The notes beneath the pieces were generated by a model. It was not told the DNA's origin and did not search any database. It saw only the letters and a program-made list of their open reading frames with translations. From positions 248,001 to 312,000 of the forward strand of contig NZ_FQXQ01000001.1 in the NCBI RefSeq assembly GCF_900130035.1: a DNA stretch of 64,000 nucleotides. Reading direction: 5' to 3'. Source of the stretch: Wenyingzhuangia marina. Its GTDB lineage: Bacteria; Bacteroidota; Bacteroidia; Flavobacteriales; Flavobacteriaceae. The translations under genes and the position numbers were made by a program. Below are positions 54,370 to 63,692 of this stretch, in pieces (the stretch's first letter is position 1; every line of letters starts with the position of its first letter).

Positions 54370-55002
54370 ATGATTAAAACACTTCCAAAAAACAGTATAG
54401 AGTTTATCTTGTTTTTTATTTTGTATCCTATTTTTTTAGCCATTTCTAGTATTCCATTAAATTATAAACTTTACACTGTGCCATTTGTTTTTACTTATGT
54501 GGTATATGTTAGTTATTTAGATCGTAAAGCATTATTCTTTAAAAGAAATTTTATCAAACCTCCTTATTTTTGGAAAACAACTGGTTTTAGGCTGTTAATA
54601 GTTATCATTTCTTCCTTAACATATATGTTTTTCACCAACAAAGACTTATTGTTTATATCCATTTTAACCCAACCCATTTTATGGATAAAAATGATTTTTG
54701 TTTACACTTTATTTTCAGTCATTCCCCAAGAATACATTTATCGCGCACTCTATTTTCATCGTTACAAAGATTTATTTAAATCTTCTGGAACCTTCTTTTT
54801 AGTAAATGCACTTGTCTTTTCTTTAGGACATTTAATGTTTAAAAGTTCCTTGGTTTTAATCATCACTTTTATTGGCGGATTTCTTTTTGCTTATACCTAT
54901 CAAAAAACAAAATCCATCTTTTGGGTAAGCGTGGAGCATGTTATTTATGGAGGATGGTTATTTACTGTAGGAATGGGAAAAATGTTAGGATTTCCTATCT
55001 AA
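54370..55002 (+). CDS. CPBP family intramembrane protease (CAAX protease-like)
   Basis: 210 aa with seven to eight hydrophobic segments. The ABI/CPBP motifs are present: PQEYIYR (usually EExxxR; here Gln-Glu precedes, with Arg kept), FSLGHLMF with the second motif His, and WVSVEHVIYGGW with the third His. Members are glutamic intramembrane proteases; the Gln for Glu change in the first position is seen in some members and may or may not weaken activity. Three bases separate it from the DUF6146 gene, so they share a transcript. Confidence 0.82.
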   Translation: MIKTLPKNSIEFILFFILYPIFLAISSIPLNYKLYTVPFVFTYVVYVSYLDRKALFFKRNFIKPPYFWKTTGFRLLIVIISSLTYMFFTNKDLLFISILTQPILWIKMIFVYTLFSVIPQEYIYRALYFHRYKDLFKSSGTFFLVNALVFSLGHLMFKSSLVLIITFIGGFLFAYTYQKTKSIFWVSVEHVIYGGWLFTVGMGKMLGFPI

Positions 55003-55080
55003 TTACGTATAAAAAAATCAACAAAAAGTAAAAAAACGTTATTTGGTGTTATTTGATTCAAACACTTGCTAGCTTTTATT

Positions 55081-55088
55081 TACTTTTG
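55081..55088 (+). promoter_or_regulatory. -7 box of the lpdA promoter
   Basis: TACTTTTG matches TAnnTTTG. It lies within the longest lpdA frame (from 55066), so the real start is the downstream ATG at 55114. Confidence 0.55.
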
Positions 55089-55113
55089 TTATACACAAGA
55101 AAAAAAAACTTTC

Positions 55114-56517
55114 ATGAACAAGTACGATGTAACCGTTATCGGTTCTGGACCAGGAGGATATGTAGCAGCCATTCGTTGCGCACAATTAGGATTAAAAACT
55201 GCGATTATTGAAAAGTACAGCACTATGGGTGGTACTTGTTTAAATGTAGGATGTATTCCTTCTAAAGCATTGTTAGATTCTTCTCATCATTATCATGATG
55301 CCTTATCTCATTTTGAAAAACACGGAATTGGGGTAGAAAACATTACGCTAGATTTTCCTAAAATGATTGAGCGTAAAGCTGAAGTAGTTTCTCAAACTTC
55401 TTCTGGAATCAATTTTTTAATGGACAAAAATAAGATTGATGTTTATGAAGGTCGTGGAGAATTTTTTGACACCACTCACATCAACATTCATAAAAATGAT
55501 GGTTCTGTAGAAAAAATTGAATCTGCAAAAACCATTATTGCCACAGGATCTAAACCAGGATCTTTACCTTTTATCAACATTGATAAGGAAAGAGTGATTA
55601 CTTCTACCGAAGCTTTAAAATTAAAAGAAGTACCAAAACACTTAATTGTGATTGGTGGTGGAGTGATTGGATTGGAATTAGGACAAGTTTACAAGCGTTT
55701 AGGAGCAGAAGTTTCTGTAATTGAATACATGCCTAAAATTGTTCCTGGAATGGATGATATGTTGTCTAAAGAATTACAAAAATCTTTAAAGAAACAAGGT
55801 CTTAAATTCTTTGTAAGTCACAAAGTAACTTCTGTAACCAACACTGGTGATGGAGTAAAAGTTACTGCTGACAACAAAAAAGGAGAAGAAGTTATTTTTG
55901 AAGGAGATTATACATTAATTTCTGTGGGTCGTATTCCTTATACTACTGGATTAGGGTTGAACAACATAGGAATTAAAACTACTGAAAGAGGACAAATAGA
56001 AACTAACGACCACTTACAAACTAACATTGAAAACATTTATGCAATTGGAGATGTGGTAAAAGGTGCGATGTTGGCTCACAAAGCTGAAGAAGAAGGAACC
56101 ATGGTTGCTGAATTGATTGCTGGTGAAAAACCACATATTAACTATAACTTAATTCCTGGAGTCGTATATACTTGGCCAGAAGTTGCTGCTGTTGGTAAAA
56201 CAGAAGCACAATTAAAAGAAGAAGGTATTGCTTATAAAGCGGGTTCTTTTAACATGAGAGCTTTGGGTAGAGCAAGAGCAAGTATGGATACTGATGGACA
56301 GGTTAAAGTATTAGCAGATGCAACTACTGATGAAATTTTAGGAGTTCATATGATTGGAGCAAGAGCTGCGGATATGATTGCTGAAGCTGTGGTAGCTATG
56401 GAATTTAGAGCATCAGCAGAAGATGTTTCTAGAATGTCTCATGCACACCCAACATATACGGAAGCAATTAAAGAAGCTTGTTTGGCTGCTACTGCAGACA
56501 GAGCTATTCACGCTTAA
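55114..56517 (+). CDS. lpdA: Dihydrolipoyl dehydrogenase (E3)
   Basis: 467 aa from ATG 55114. FAD-binding GSGPGGYVAA, the redox-active disulfide C42/C47 in GTCLNVGCIPSK, the NAD-binding GGGVIGLELG, and the C-terminal dimer motif with catalytic His-Glu in HAHPTYTEAIKEA. It reoxidises dihydrolipoamide for pyruvate and 2-oxoglutarate dehydrogenase and the glycine cleavage system. The longer frame to 55066 includes the promoter. It is monocistronic with a terminator. Confidence 0.97.
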   Translation: MNKYDVTVIGSGPGGYVAAIRCAQLGLKTAIIEKYSTMGGTCLNVGCIPSKALLDSSHHYHDALSHFEKHGIGVENITLDFPKMIERKAEVVSQTSSGINFLMDKNKIDVYEGRGEFFDTTHINIHKNDGSVEKIESAKTIIATGSKPGSLPFINIDKERVITSTEALKLKEVPKHLIVIGGGVIGLELGQVYKRLGAEVSVIEYMPKIVPGMDDMLSKELQKSLKKQGLKFFVSHKVTSVTNTGDGVKVTADNKKGEEVIFEGDYTLISVGRIPYTTGLGLNNIGIKTTERGQIETNDHLQTNIENIYAIGDVVKGAMLAHKAEEEGTMVAELIAGEKPHINYNLIPGVVYTWPEVAAVGKTEAQLKEEGIAYKAGSFNMRALGRARASMDTDGQVKVLADATTDEILGVHMIGARAADMIAEAVVAMEFRASAEDVSRMSHAHPTYTEAIKEACLAATADRAIHA

Positions 56518-56534
56518 AATATCATAATATTTAA

Positions 56535-56572
56535 ATAAAAAACCCTCTTGAGTTTTCAAGAGGGTTTTTTAT
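56535..56572. terminator. Bidirectional intrinsic terminator
   Basis: AACCCTCTTGA / TCAAGAGGGTT with a 4-base loop, A-run and T-run, between the convergent lpdA and PEBP genes. Confidence 0.9.
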
Positions 56573-56585
56573 TTTTTATACTAAA

Positions 56586-57137
56586 TTATCTTTTGTAATA
56601 GGCAATAATACTTGCTTTGGCTATAGTGTTGTTCCATAAATAATAACCAACAGTTGCAGGATTGGTATTTGCATCCAAACCTAATTTGTCTGTTTTTAAA
56701 GCATGAACCGTAATAATGTATTGATGTAAACCATGTCCTTCTGGTGGACAAGGACCTCCATAACCAGGTACTCCAAAAGTTGTAACGCTTTGAATCGCTT
56801 TTTCTGGAGCCAACTTTAAAGATACATTCCCAGCATTGCTAACCAACTCATTTACATCATCAGGAATATCAAATACCATCCAGTGCCACCATCCACTTCC
56901 TGTAGGTGCATCAGGATCATACATCGTTACTGCAAAACTTTTAGTTCCTTCCGGAGCGTTCTTCCAAGATAATTGCGGCGATTCGTTTTTACCCGTACAT
57001 CCAAAACCATTAAATTCTTCGGTAATAGTGGCCTCTCCACCGAGTGTTTTACTTGTTAGTGTAAATGTTTTTTGAGCAAACAACGTAGTTCCTAAAAAGA
57101 ACAACAGGGCACTCAATCGATAAAATTTAGCTTTCAT
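56586..57137 (-). CDS. YbhB/YbcL-type PEBP (Raf kinase inhibitor-like) protein, exported
   Basis: 183 aa with a signal peptide (ending LFAQ). The PEBP ligand-binding core is visible: ESPQLSWKNAPEGTKSFAVTMYDPDAP near 52-78, WWHWMVFDIP near 83-92 and HGLHQYIITVHAL (the conserved GxHxY-like segment). The family binds phosphatidylethanolamine-like anions in eukaryotes; bacterial roles are unclear. Convergent with lpdA, divergent from the CDGSH genes. Confidence 0.92.
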   Translation of the reverse strand: MKAKFYRLSALLFFLGTTLFAQKTFTLTSKTLGGEATITEEFNGFGCTGKNESPQLSWKNAPEGTKSFAVTMYDPDAPTGSGWWHWMVFDIPDDVNELVSNAGNVSLKLAPEKAIQSVTTFGVPGYGGPCPPEGHGLHQYIITVHALKTDKLGLDANTNPATVGYYLWNNTIAKASIIAYYKR

Positions 57138-57234
57138 ATAATTTGATTTTTTTTAGTACACTAAAGTTAGTAAGCTTAATTCAATACTCATAAATTTGTA
57201 CACCAATTTACATTATTTGTAACCAATATTAGTA

Positions 57235-57456
57235 ATGAATAAACCCATTCCAACGCCTAGAGCTTGTTATTTACTTAAAAACAAAGCTTATGCTTACTGC
57301 ACTTGTAACAATAGCAAGGACAAACCTTATTGTGATGGAACTCACAAAGGAACCGAGCAAAAACCTTTGTTATTTAAAGTTCCTGAAAATGAAAAAGCTT
57401 TTTTGTGTACTTGTGGTAGTACTAAAAATGCTCCTTATTGCGATGGGTCTCATTAA
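57235..57456 (+). CDS. Dual CDGSH iron-sulfur protein
   Basis: 73 aa carrying two complete CDGSH motifs: CTCNNSKDKPYCDGTH and CTCGSTKNAPYCDGSH. Each should bind a [2Fe-2S] cluster with three Cys and one His, the tandem-motif bacterial type. The protein ends immediately after the second motif. Cytoplasmic (no signal peptide). A second, divergent paralogue follows 60 bases downstream. Role: redox or cluster transfer; not established in this group. Confidence 0.9.
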   Translation: MNKPIPTPRACYLLKNKAYAYCTCNNSKDKPYCDGTHKGTEQKPLLFKVPENEKAFLCTCGSTKNAPYCDGSH

Positions 57457-57516
57457 TTTATATTCTATCTAAAGGGAATTCTAATTAATTTTATTCTTTA
57501 ACTAAAAAGATAAAAC

Positions 57517-57726
57517 ATGCCTGTAATAGAACTAAAGAAAGGAAAAACATATAAATATTGTACTTGTGGACATTCAGAAGTAATGCCATTTTGTGATAGT
57601 GCCCATGCAACTAAAGGGGGAGGAAAACCAATTCTTTTTACTGCCGAAAAAGATGGAGATGTTGCACTTTGTGGTTGTGGTAACAGCAATAACAAACCCT
57701 ATTGTGATGGTTCACATGCCAACTAA
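57517..57726 (+). CDS. Dual CDGSH iron-sulfur protein, divergent first motif
   Basis: 69 aa with CTCGHSEVMPFCDSAH and CGCGNSNNKPYCDGSH. The first motif has Gly replaced by Ser (CDSAH), while all Cys and His ligands remain, so two clusters are still possible. The intervening segment KGGGKPILFTAEKDGDVAL corresponds to the first paralogue's. Tandem gene duplication is likely, though the two are quite diverged. Confidence 0.9.
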   Translation: MPVIELKKGKTYKYCTCGHSEVMPFCDSAHATKGGGKPILFTAEKDGDVALCGCGNSNNKPYCDGSHAN

Positions 57727-57728
57727 TA

Positions 57729-57762
57729 TTAGCCCCCAACTTATTTCTAAGTTGGGGGCTAA
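57729..57762. terminator. Intrinsic terminator
   Basis: Perfect repeat TTAGCCCCCAACTTA / TAAGTTGGGGGCTAA with a 4-base loop. GC-rich stem, but the tail CCTTCTTCCTCTTTTT is a weak T-tract. Serves the CDGSH genes and perhaps the opposite-strand gene. Confidence 0.8.
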
Positions 57763-57788
57763 CCTTCTTCCTCTTTTTCAATGAATCA

Positions 57789-58898
57789 CTAATTAATCTT
57801 CTCTAAAATCTCTTTTATATTTGCCTTTAAGAAAGCACTACTTGCATTGTATAAACCATCAGCATATTTTTTACTATCTACTTTTATCCATGTGGCATTT
57901 TTAGAAAATCTATCTTCTACAGTAACCAAAGTAACTCCCCCTATTTGCTGATAATTATTAGAAAAAGAAGTTGGCACAACGGTTTGTTGTCTTTGGTAAG
58001 CTTTTATTTTTTCCTTTTTCATAACTCCGTTAATTTCAATAGATTTTTTTATAGTTCCATTGTATTGACCAATAGCACTTGCCGCTATTTTAGCTTTTCC
58101 ATAAACAACATCTACAGAAGAGCTTATGTTTTCTGAGGTCATAGCTCCTTTAACACCAATACTTCCTAAGACTCCCAGTTTAGTTGGTTTTTTAGGTGAT
58201 TGCACCGTATAACTATTAGCCAATCTTAAATTAGTATTTATTTTTACTTTTGCTACCTTATCTAAACTTCCTAAATTAAATCCTTTAGAAGCAATTTCAG
58301 AAAACATTATATACACGTTCACATCAATCACCAAAGCATCATCTAATTGTTTAGAAAGAACAGGTGTGTTAAGTCCTTTAAACACTTTATTTAATTTTGC
58401 AGCAACTTTAGACCTATCTTTGTACAAAGCGGTAAACCCTTCTGGAACACAAGACAAAACACCCGGTAATTTTTCAGCTTCATTAATAGAAGGACCTGTT
58501 ACTTTTTTCCAACCTTCAAAAAATTCAACTTTACTCGCTTCTTCTGCAGTAATAATTTCGTATCCATTGGACATAAAATCATTAACAAACTCCTGATATA
58601 GTCTATTTGTTTTTTCTTGAATATCTTGAGACTGAACTCCATCTAAACCAACTGCTGCTCTAGCGGTTGCTGATCCTACTTTTTTTCCTCTAGTACCGTT
58701 GTAACCGTTTTTATAATCTACGGCTTCTTTATAAACTTCATAATAGATATTAAACGACTTAATAAATACTTTTTTAGGTCCTTTTTTTGCTTTTTTTAAA
58801 CCAAATTGATTGGTTTTTAGTTTTACTTCTGATATTTGTTGCGCATTCGCTATATAAATAGTTAAGACAGCAGCTATAAAAAATAATTGTTTTTTCAT
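57789..58898 (-). CDS. Secreted protein of unknown function
   Basis: 369 aa with a signal peptide (ending IANAQ). The mature part begins SEVKLKTNQFGLKKAKKGPKKVFIKSFNIYYEVYKEA. It has an alpha/beta character in the middle (LYQEFVNDFMSNGYEIITAEEASK) and beta strands later (VAKVKINTNLRLANSYTV, VVYGKAKIAASAIGQY). No known domain was recognised. It lies 25 bases downstream of the lipoprotein gene 58924-59790 on the same strand, so they may be cotranscribed. Confidence 0.72.
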   Translation of the reverse strand: MKKQLFFIAAVLTIYIANAQQISEVKLKTNQFGLKKAKKGPKKVFIKSFNIYYEVYKEAVDYKNGYNGTRGKKVGSATARAAVGLDGVQSQDIQEKTNRLYQEFVNDFMSNGYEIITAEEASKVEFFEGWKKVTGPSINEAEKLPGVLSCVPEGFTALYKDRSKVAAKLNKVFKGLNTPVLSKQLDDALVIDVNVYIMFSEIASKGFNLGSLDKVAKVKINTNLRLANSYTVQSPKKPTKLGVLGSIGVKGAMTSENISSSVDVVYGKAKIAASAIGQYNGTIKKSIEINGVMKKEKIKAYQRQQTVVPTSFSNNYQQIGGVTLVTVEDRFSKNATWIKVDSKKYADGLYNASSAFLKANIKEILEKIN

Positions 58899-58923
58899 TT
58901 TATTAGTTATTTAGTTTTAATTT

Positions 58924-59790
58924 TTATACACCAATTATTTGACCTGTAAACGTAGTTTCTGTACCGTCTTCTGCTTTCATCACTATATCTTCAAACTTTA
59001 GATCTATTTTAGAGGAATCACTAGCATTAACAGTAACCTCAACTGTTCCTGATTGAGCAAACCAATTCTTAGAATCATGACTATAAAACACCATGGTTAA
59101 TTTTCCTACCCCTGGAACCACATTAATTCCTTCAGAAGCTAAAACATTATAGGTACCTGCATTGATAACTTTCATCAAATCAAAATAAAATGTTAAAGCG
59201 GCACTATTAGATTGACATGGATTTGAAATAATATGAACTGTAGAAACCAGTGGTTTTCCTTGTGAAATTGGTGTACACTCTATCTTATCATCTCCAAAAA
59301 AGTAATACGAATCTGTTTTATCTCCTCCATTATTACCACCTACAATTACTTCTTTTAGTGAAGCATAAAGAAGATTGGTTGATGTTTTAAGAACATTTAT
59401 TTTATTGATAAAATTGTCTGCTTTTAAAGATAAAGCATAAGACAAATCGTTTTCTGCATCTTTCCAAACATACTCATCTCCATTGATTGTAAAAACAGGT
59501 AATTCTATTTCATCTCCATCATTTTTATCCGGATCTGTATCTATGAATAACATTCCCGAACTAGAAAATGTTAACGTTATTTTTTGATTCTCAACAAATG
59601 GTGCTCCCGATATAGCTGTATTAGTATTAAAAGAAACAGTTTGCGTTGGATAGTTAGCTGTAAAAACTGATATAAATTCTTTTTGTTCTGTGGTCAATTC
59701 TACCTCTTCTTTTATAGAATCATCACCAGATGAACAAGCATAAAAAAATGCAGTAAATAAAAAACTAACTGCAATAATATAATGTTTCAT
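58924..59790 (-). CDS. Lipoprotein of unknown function
   Basis: 288 aa. Lipobox FYAC near 16-19, followed by SSGDDS, a typical Bacteroidota lipoprotein start whose Asp/Ser tail may signal surface exposure. The mature part is predicted beta-rich, with ELPVFTINGDEYVWK, SYYFFGDDKIECTPISQGK and KLTMVFYSHDSKNWFAQSGTVEV, resembling beta-sandwich proteins. Two Cys after the lipobox. No family recognised. The AraC-type regulator gene lies 114 bases upstream on the same strand. Confidence 0.72.
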   Translation of the reverse strand: MKHYIIAVSFLFTAFFYACSSGDDSIKEEVELTTEQKEFISVFTANYPTQTVSFNTNTAISGAPFVENQKITLTFSSSGMLFIDTDPDKNDGDEIELPVFTINGDEYVWKDAENDLSYALSLKADNFINKINVLKTSTNLLYASLKEVIVGGNNGGDKTDSYYFFGDDKIECTPISQGKPLVSTVHIISNPCQSNSAALTFYFDLMKVINAGTYNVLASEGINVVPGVGKLTMVFYSHDSKNWFAQSGTVEVTVNASDSSKIDLKFEDIVMKAEDGTETTFTGQIIGV

Positions 59791-59904
59791 TTTTAGATAA
59801 GTTTAAGTTTAAACCAAAACTACATCTAGTCCTAAAATTAAAACACATATGTATAAAAAACTATGTCTCAAAAACAGCAATTGAGACATTTTTTAAGACA
59901 AAAC

Positions 59905-61050
59905 CTACTGAATATATTGGGAAGGGCTAGTCTGTTTGATATTTTTAAAGACTCTATAAAAAGAGCTTCTACTCTTAAAACCTGCTTTTTCTGCAATAGC
60001 ATCAATTGTTAATTTGTCTTTTTCAGACTTTAAAAGTATAATGGCTTCTTCAACTCGGAATTCATTAATTAACTGAATAAAACTTTTGTTTAATTCAGAG
60101 TTAATCACTTTAGAAACTGTTCTTGAAGATTCATTTAAATCTACACCTAACTGATGAATGGTATAATCTTTATTTAAATACGTTTTATTTTCTTGTAAAA
60201 AACTTAATATTTTATCAGAATTTAATTCCTCATCTTGTTCTTCTTCTTTTACAATAAACGTTGACTCTGATAATTGAACCTCTTTAGATTTTATTTCTTT
60301 TTTATTAAAAACATCTGTATCATATGCCATCTTATTTGCAAAACTCTTGTACACCATTATTGGATAAAAACAAGACGATGCCAAAGGTGTTGCCAAAAGA
60401 TCGGAATATATTACATAACTTGGAAAAAAACTCATTTGAACCACATATATCAACAGTATTAAAATATTAAGATACAACAGACGAGTTACAAAAAATTTTA
60501 ACCATTTATAATTGGTTTTATCTACAATAGACAAATAGGTTTTCGTTTTTATCAAATTCACCTTTTTAATACTCCAAGTAATATAAATAGCAAAATGAAT
60601 TAACTGAGCTATATTAATGATGTTAATCATCAAATCTTCTCCTGAGGCTATTTGCAAGTAGTTTTTATAATTGATCTCATTTGGCTGAAGAGATATATAA
60701 ATTCCATAAAAAATCACAAAAAAAACAGGAAAAAAATGAAAAAGATCTTTTGTTTTAAACTGATATTTATTGTCTTGAACCAAATGGATGTATAACAACA
60801 ATAAAGGTCCAAATAAAAATGTGCTTGATAAACCTATAAAAATAAATACCAAATATTCAGAAAAATACTGTAAATAAAATAAAGGATTCATGACCAAAAC
60901 AATACTTGGAATAAAAACCAATAGCCCTAATACTTTATTACTTTGGTTATTACTTTTCTTAAAAAACAAGATTAAAAAAAGTACCATTAAATTTGCTGCT
61001 GCAAGTAATGAGAATATGACCAATAATTTTAATTCTTCAGAACTACTCAT
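59905..61050 (-). CDS. Membrane-anchored AraC family transcriptional regulator
   Basis: 381 aa. Seven hydrophobic segments fill residues about 8-235 and form an integral-membrane sensor domain. The C-terminal 110 residues are an AraC-type double helix-turn-helix: LNKDYTIHQLGVDLNESSRTVSKVIN and TIDAIAEKAGFKSRSSFYRVFKNIKQTSPSQYI. Such 7TM-AraC proteins are common in Flavobacteriia; the membrane part probably senses an envelope or lipid signal. The adjacent lipoprotein gene is a candidate target. No identified ligand. Confidence 0.93.
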   Translation of the reverse strand: MSSSEELKLLVIFSLLAAANLMVLFLILFFKKSNNQSNKVLGLLVFIPSIVLVMNPLFYLQYFSEYLVFIFIGLSSTFLFGPLLLLYIHLVQDNKYQFKTKDLFHFFPVFFVIFYGIYISLQPNEINYKNYLQIASGEDLMINIINIAQLIHFAIYITWSIKKVNLIKTKTYLSIVDKTNYKWLKFFVTRLLYLNILILLIYVVQMSFFPSYVIYSDLLATPLASSCFYPIMVYKSFANKMAYDTDVFNKKEIKSKEVQLSESTFIVKEEEQDEELNSDKILSFLQENKTYLNKDYTIHQLGVDLNESSRTVSKVINSELNKSFIQLINEFRVEEAIILLKSEKDKLTIDAIAEKAGFKSRSSFYRVFKNIKQTSPSQYIQ

Positions 61051-61160
61051 AAATTTTAATAATTATTGGGAACTAAAATATTATTTTTTCTGATAAAAAC
61101 CTTTTTGATACTCACAATAAGCATCATAAAATTAATCTAACTGATTTTAGTACCTAAACA

Positions 61161-61190
61161 AAAAGCCTCACTATTTCTAGCGAGGCTTTT
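61161..61190 (-). terminator. Intrinsic terminator of argH
   Basis: AAAAGCCTC / GAGGCTTTT with further CTA/TAG pairing in the inner stem; on the minus strand it ends in a T-run. Confidence 0.82.
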
Positions 61191-61216
61191 TATCTTTTTT
61201 ATAAAAAACTAATTTC

Positions 61217-62497
61217 CTAAAAATTAGCTTCCATTTTTTCTTTAATCAAATCTAATCTTAAATTTCCTACAGAACCAATATGAGTATGGTTTACATTTAA
61301 ATCTGGTTTAAATTCTCCATTCTGAATTTTAGCTCCTACAATTTTATAAGCATCTCTAAAAGGCGTTCCTGCTTGTACCAAAGCATTTACTTCTTCTACA
61401 CTAAAAATGTATTTATACTTATCGTCTTGTACAATATTTTCGGTGATGATGATATTTTCTAAAGAAAAAACCATCATATCCAAACAAGATTTTAAGGTAG
61501 ATACCGATGGAATCAATCCTTCTTTTACCAATTGTAAGTCTCTGTGATATCCACTTGGTAAATTGTTTGTAATTAGGGTTAATTCGTATGGCAATGCTTG
61601 TAATTTGTTACATTTACCACGAATCAATTCAAATACATCTGGATTCTTTTTATGTGGCATAATACTAGAACCTGTAGTTAATTCATCAGGAAAAGTTACA
61701 AATCCAAAATTCTGAGACATGTACAAACAAATATCCATACTCATTTTTGCCAAGGTTGCAGACAAACTTGCAATGGCAAAAGAAATAGATTTTTCTAATT
61801 TTCCTCGTCCCATTTGAGCTGCTACAGAATTTACTTTTAAAGCAGAAAACCCTAATTCTTTAGTAGTCATTTCTCTATCAATAGGAAAAGAAGATCCATA
61901 ACCTGCTGCAGAACCTAACGGATTTTGGTCTGCTACTTTGTAAGCAGCATCTAAAAAATATACATCATCAATCAAACTTTCCGCATAGGCAGAAAACCAC
62001 ATACCAAAAGAAGACGGCATGGCTACTTGTAAATGTGTATATCCTGGTAACAAGTGATTTTTATACTTTTCGGCCAATTCAATTAACAAATCAAATAATT
62101 TTTTAGCCCAATCTTTTAATTCTAAAATAGCATCTTTAGAATACAAATGCACATCTAACAAAACTTGATCGTTACGAGAACGTGCCGTATGAATTTTCTT
62201 TCCCGCATCTCCTAACTTTTCAGTTAACAACCACTCGACTTTAGAATGTACATCTTCAAAAGAATCTTCAATAGTAAAAGTTCCATCTTCAACCGTTTTT
62301 AAAATGTTATTTAACTCGGTAACCAAAGCTTCTAATTCTTCATCAGAAATAGTCCCAATAGCATTTAACATTCTCGTCTGAGCAATATTTCCAAGCACAT
62401 CGTATTTAGCCAATTGCAAGTCTAATTCTCTGTCGTTCCCTACGGTAAAAATGTCAATTTTTTTGTCGGTTGCATAACCTTTGTCCCAAAGTTTCAT
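61217..62497 (-). CDS. argH: Argininosuccinate lyase
   Basis: 426 aa. It splits argininosuccinate into arginine and fumarate, the last step of arginine biosynthesis. Diagnostic: the signature loop TTGSSIMPHKKNPD near 280-293, HTARSRNDQV near 104-113 and LPGYTHLQVAMPSSFG with the catalytic His. Shorter than E. coli ArgH (about 457 aa), as is usual in Bacteroidota. Other arg genes are not in the window. A -7 box TATCTTTG is on the minus strand at 62528-62521, about 24 bases upstream. Confidence 0.96.
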   Translation of the reverse strand: MKLWDKGYATDKKIDIFTVGNDRELDLQLAKYDVLGNIAQTRMLNAIGTISDEELEALVTELNNILKTVEDGTFTIEDSFEDVHSKVEWLLTEKLGDAGKKIHTARSRNDQVLLDVHLYSKDAILELKDWAKKLFDLLIELAEKYKNHLLPGYTHLQVAMPSSFGMWFSAYAESLIDDVYFLDAAYKVADQNPLGSAAGYGSSFPIDREMTTKELGFSALKVNSVAAQMGRGKLEKSISFAIASLSATLAKMSMDICLYMSQNFGFVTFPDELTTGSSIMPHKKNPDVFELIRGKCNKLQALPYELTLITNNLPSGYHRDLQLVKEGLIPSVSTLKSCLDMMVFSLENIIITENIVQDDKYKYIFSVEEVNALVQAGTPFRDAYKIVGAKIQNGEFKPDLNVNHTHIGSVGNLRLDLIKEKMEANF

Positions 62498-62619
62498 ACG
62501 GTTGTTTTTTAATCTGCAGGCAAAGATACTCTTTTTTTAACGTTTCTTATTTCTTACCAAACGTCAATGCAAGCATTTTTTTTATACCTCAACTTTGCAA
62601 TATCTAAAATTAAAACATC

Positions 62620-63267
62620 ATGAAAAACCAAAAAATTATTGGACTTCTTTATCTCTCTATTGCTATTATTGGAGGATTTAGTATGGGTTATGCTCCTATT
62701 GAACTAATTGATATTCATAACTTATCACTAACCTTTCATAACATTCAGGAAAACCTATTACTATTTAAACTTAGTATTCTTGGAGATGGAATTGTGATTG
62801 TTCTTGAATTATTCATCACAATTTTATTGTATCATTTTTTTAAACAAACCGATACTTTATGGAGTGAAATCGCAAAATATTCAAGATTAGCTATGGCCTT
62901 AATTATGGCAATCAATATTCTTTATTATATTATTCCATTGCATAACATGCGCATAACAAATACTTCTGTTGAATTCTTTAACTTTTGTATACAAGCGCAT
63001 TTTTACACCGTGTATATTTGGCAGGTTTTCTTTGGAATTCACATGATTGCTTTATCGGTTTTAACTTGTAAACATCCTCAATTTTCTAAAATCTTATCCT
63101 TTTTATTATTGCTTGGAGGAATTGGTTATTTGTTAGATTGTATTGTTTATTTTGTTGGAATTGAAAACACTATTTTCACTACATCTGCCAATATTTTATT
63201 AGGAGTTGCAGCCGTTTCTGAATTGAGTTTTGCTGTGCTGTTATTGATTAAAAAAAGTAAAATCTAA
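62620..63267 (+). CDS. DUF4386 family membrane protein
   Basis: 215 aa, about six transmembrane helices. The start QKIIGLLYLSIAIIGGFSMGY matches DUF4386. Function unknown. It forms a compact unit with the next two genes: one-base overlap with the DUF6326 gene (TAATG), which in turn overlaps the hydrolase gene by 14 bases. Confidence 0.85.
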   Translation: MKNQKIIGLLYLSIAIIGGFSMGYAPIELIDIHNLSLTFHNIQENLLLFKLSILGDGIVIVLELFITILLYHFFKQTDTLWSEIAKYSRLAMALIMAINILYYIIPLHNMRITNTSVEFFNFCIQAHFYTVYIWQVFFGIHMIALSVLTCKHPQFSKILSFLLLLGGIGYLLDCIVYFVGIENTIFTTSANILLGVAAVSELSFAVLLLIKKSKI

Positions 63268-63692
63268 TGAATACACTCTTTTTCAGCAAACAGCAAAAGT
63301 TACTAAGTACACTTTGGATTTTTGTTACCTTTAATTACTTGTATTGTGATGTAATAGGCATTATGGATGCTGATTTTTTAAAACAATACTTAACCGGAAA
63401 TGTAGATGGCTTAGAAATTACAAATAACTTTTTGTTAATGGCGGGTATTTTAATGGAACTACCAATAACTATGATTTTATTGTCAAAAATATTATCACCT
63501 TTATACAACTGTTGGACAAACATTGGAGTAGCTAGTATTAAAACTTTAGCGATGGTTACTACCTTATTTATTGGAACTCCCACAAATTATTATCTCTTTT
63601 TTGCAACTATAGAAATTTCAACAACCCTTTTTATCATAGGCTATTCATGGTATTGGATACAAAAACTAAAACAACAATATGTCTCTATATAA
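63267..63692 (+). CDS. DUF6326-like membrane protein
   Basis: 141 aa with four hydrophobic helices. The N-terminal block LSTLWIFVTFNYLYCDVIGIMDADFLKQYLTG is strongly conserved in a Bacteroidota/Actinobacteria family (DUF6326, as best recalled). The first Tyr-Cys-Asp helix resembles DoxX-like or DUF4386-associated small membrane proteins. Function unknown; the operon context suggests a membrane-linked pathway with the following alpha/beta hydrolase. Confidence 0.75.
   Translation: MNTLFFSKQQKLLSTLWIFVTFNYLYCDVIGIMDADFLKQYLTGNVDGLEITNNFLLMAGILMELPITMILLSKILSPLYNCWTNIGVASIKTLAMVTTLFIGTPTNYYLFFATIEISTTLFIIGYSWYWIQKLKQQYVSI

Noticed and set aside
55066-55113. N-terminal extension of LpdA (hydrophobic, Tyr/Phe-rich, could look like a signal peptide)
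   Set aside because: The extension contains the TACTTTTG promoter box, and dihydrolipoyl dehydrogenase is cytoplasmic and starts just before the FAD-binding strand.
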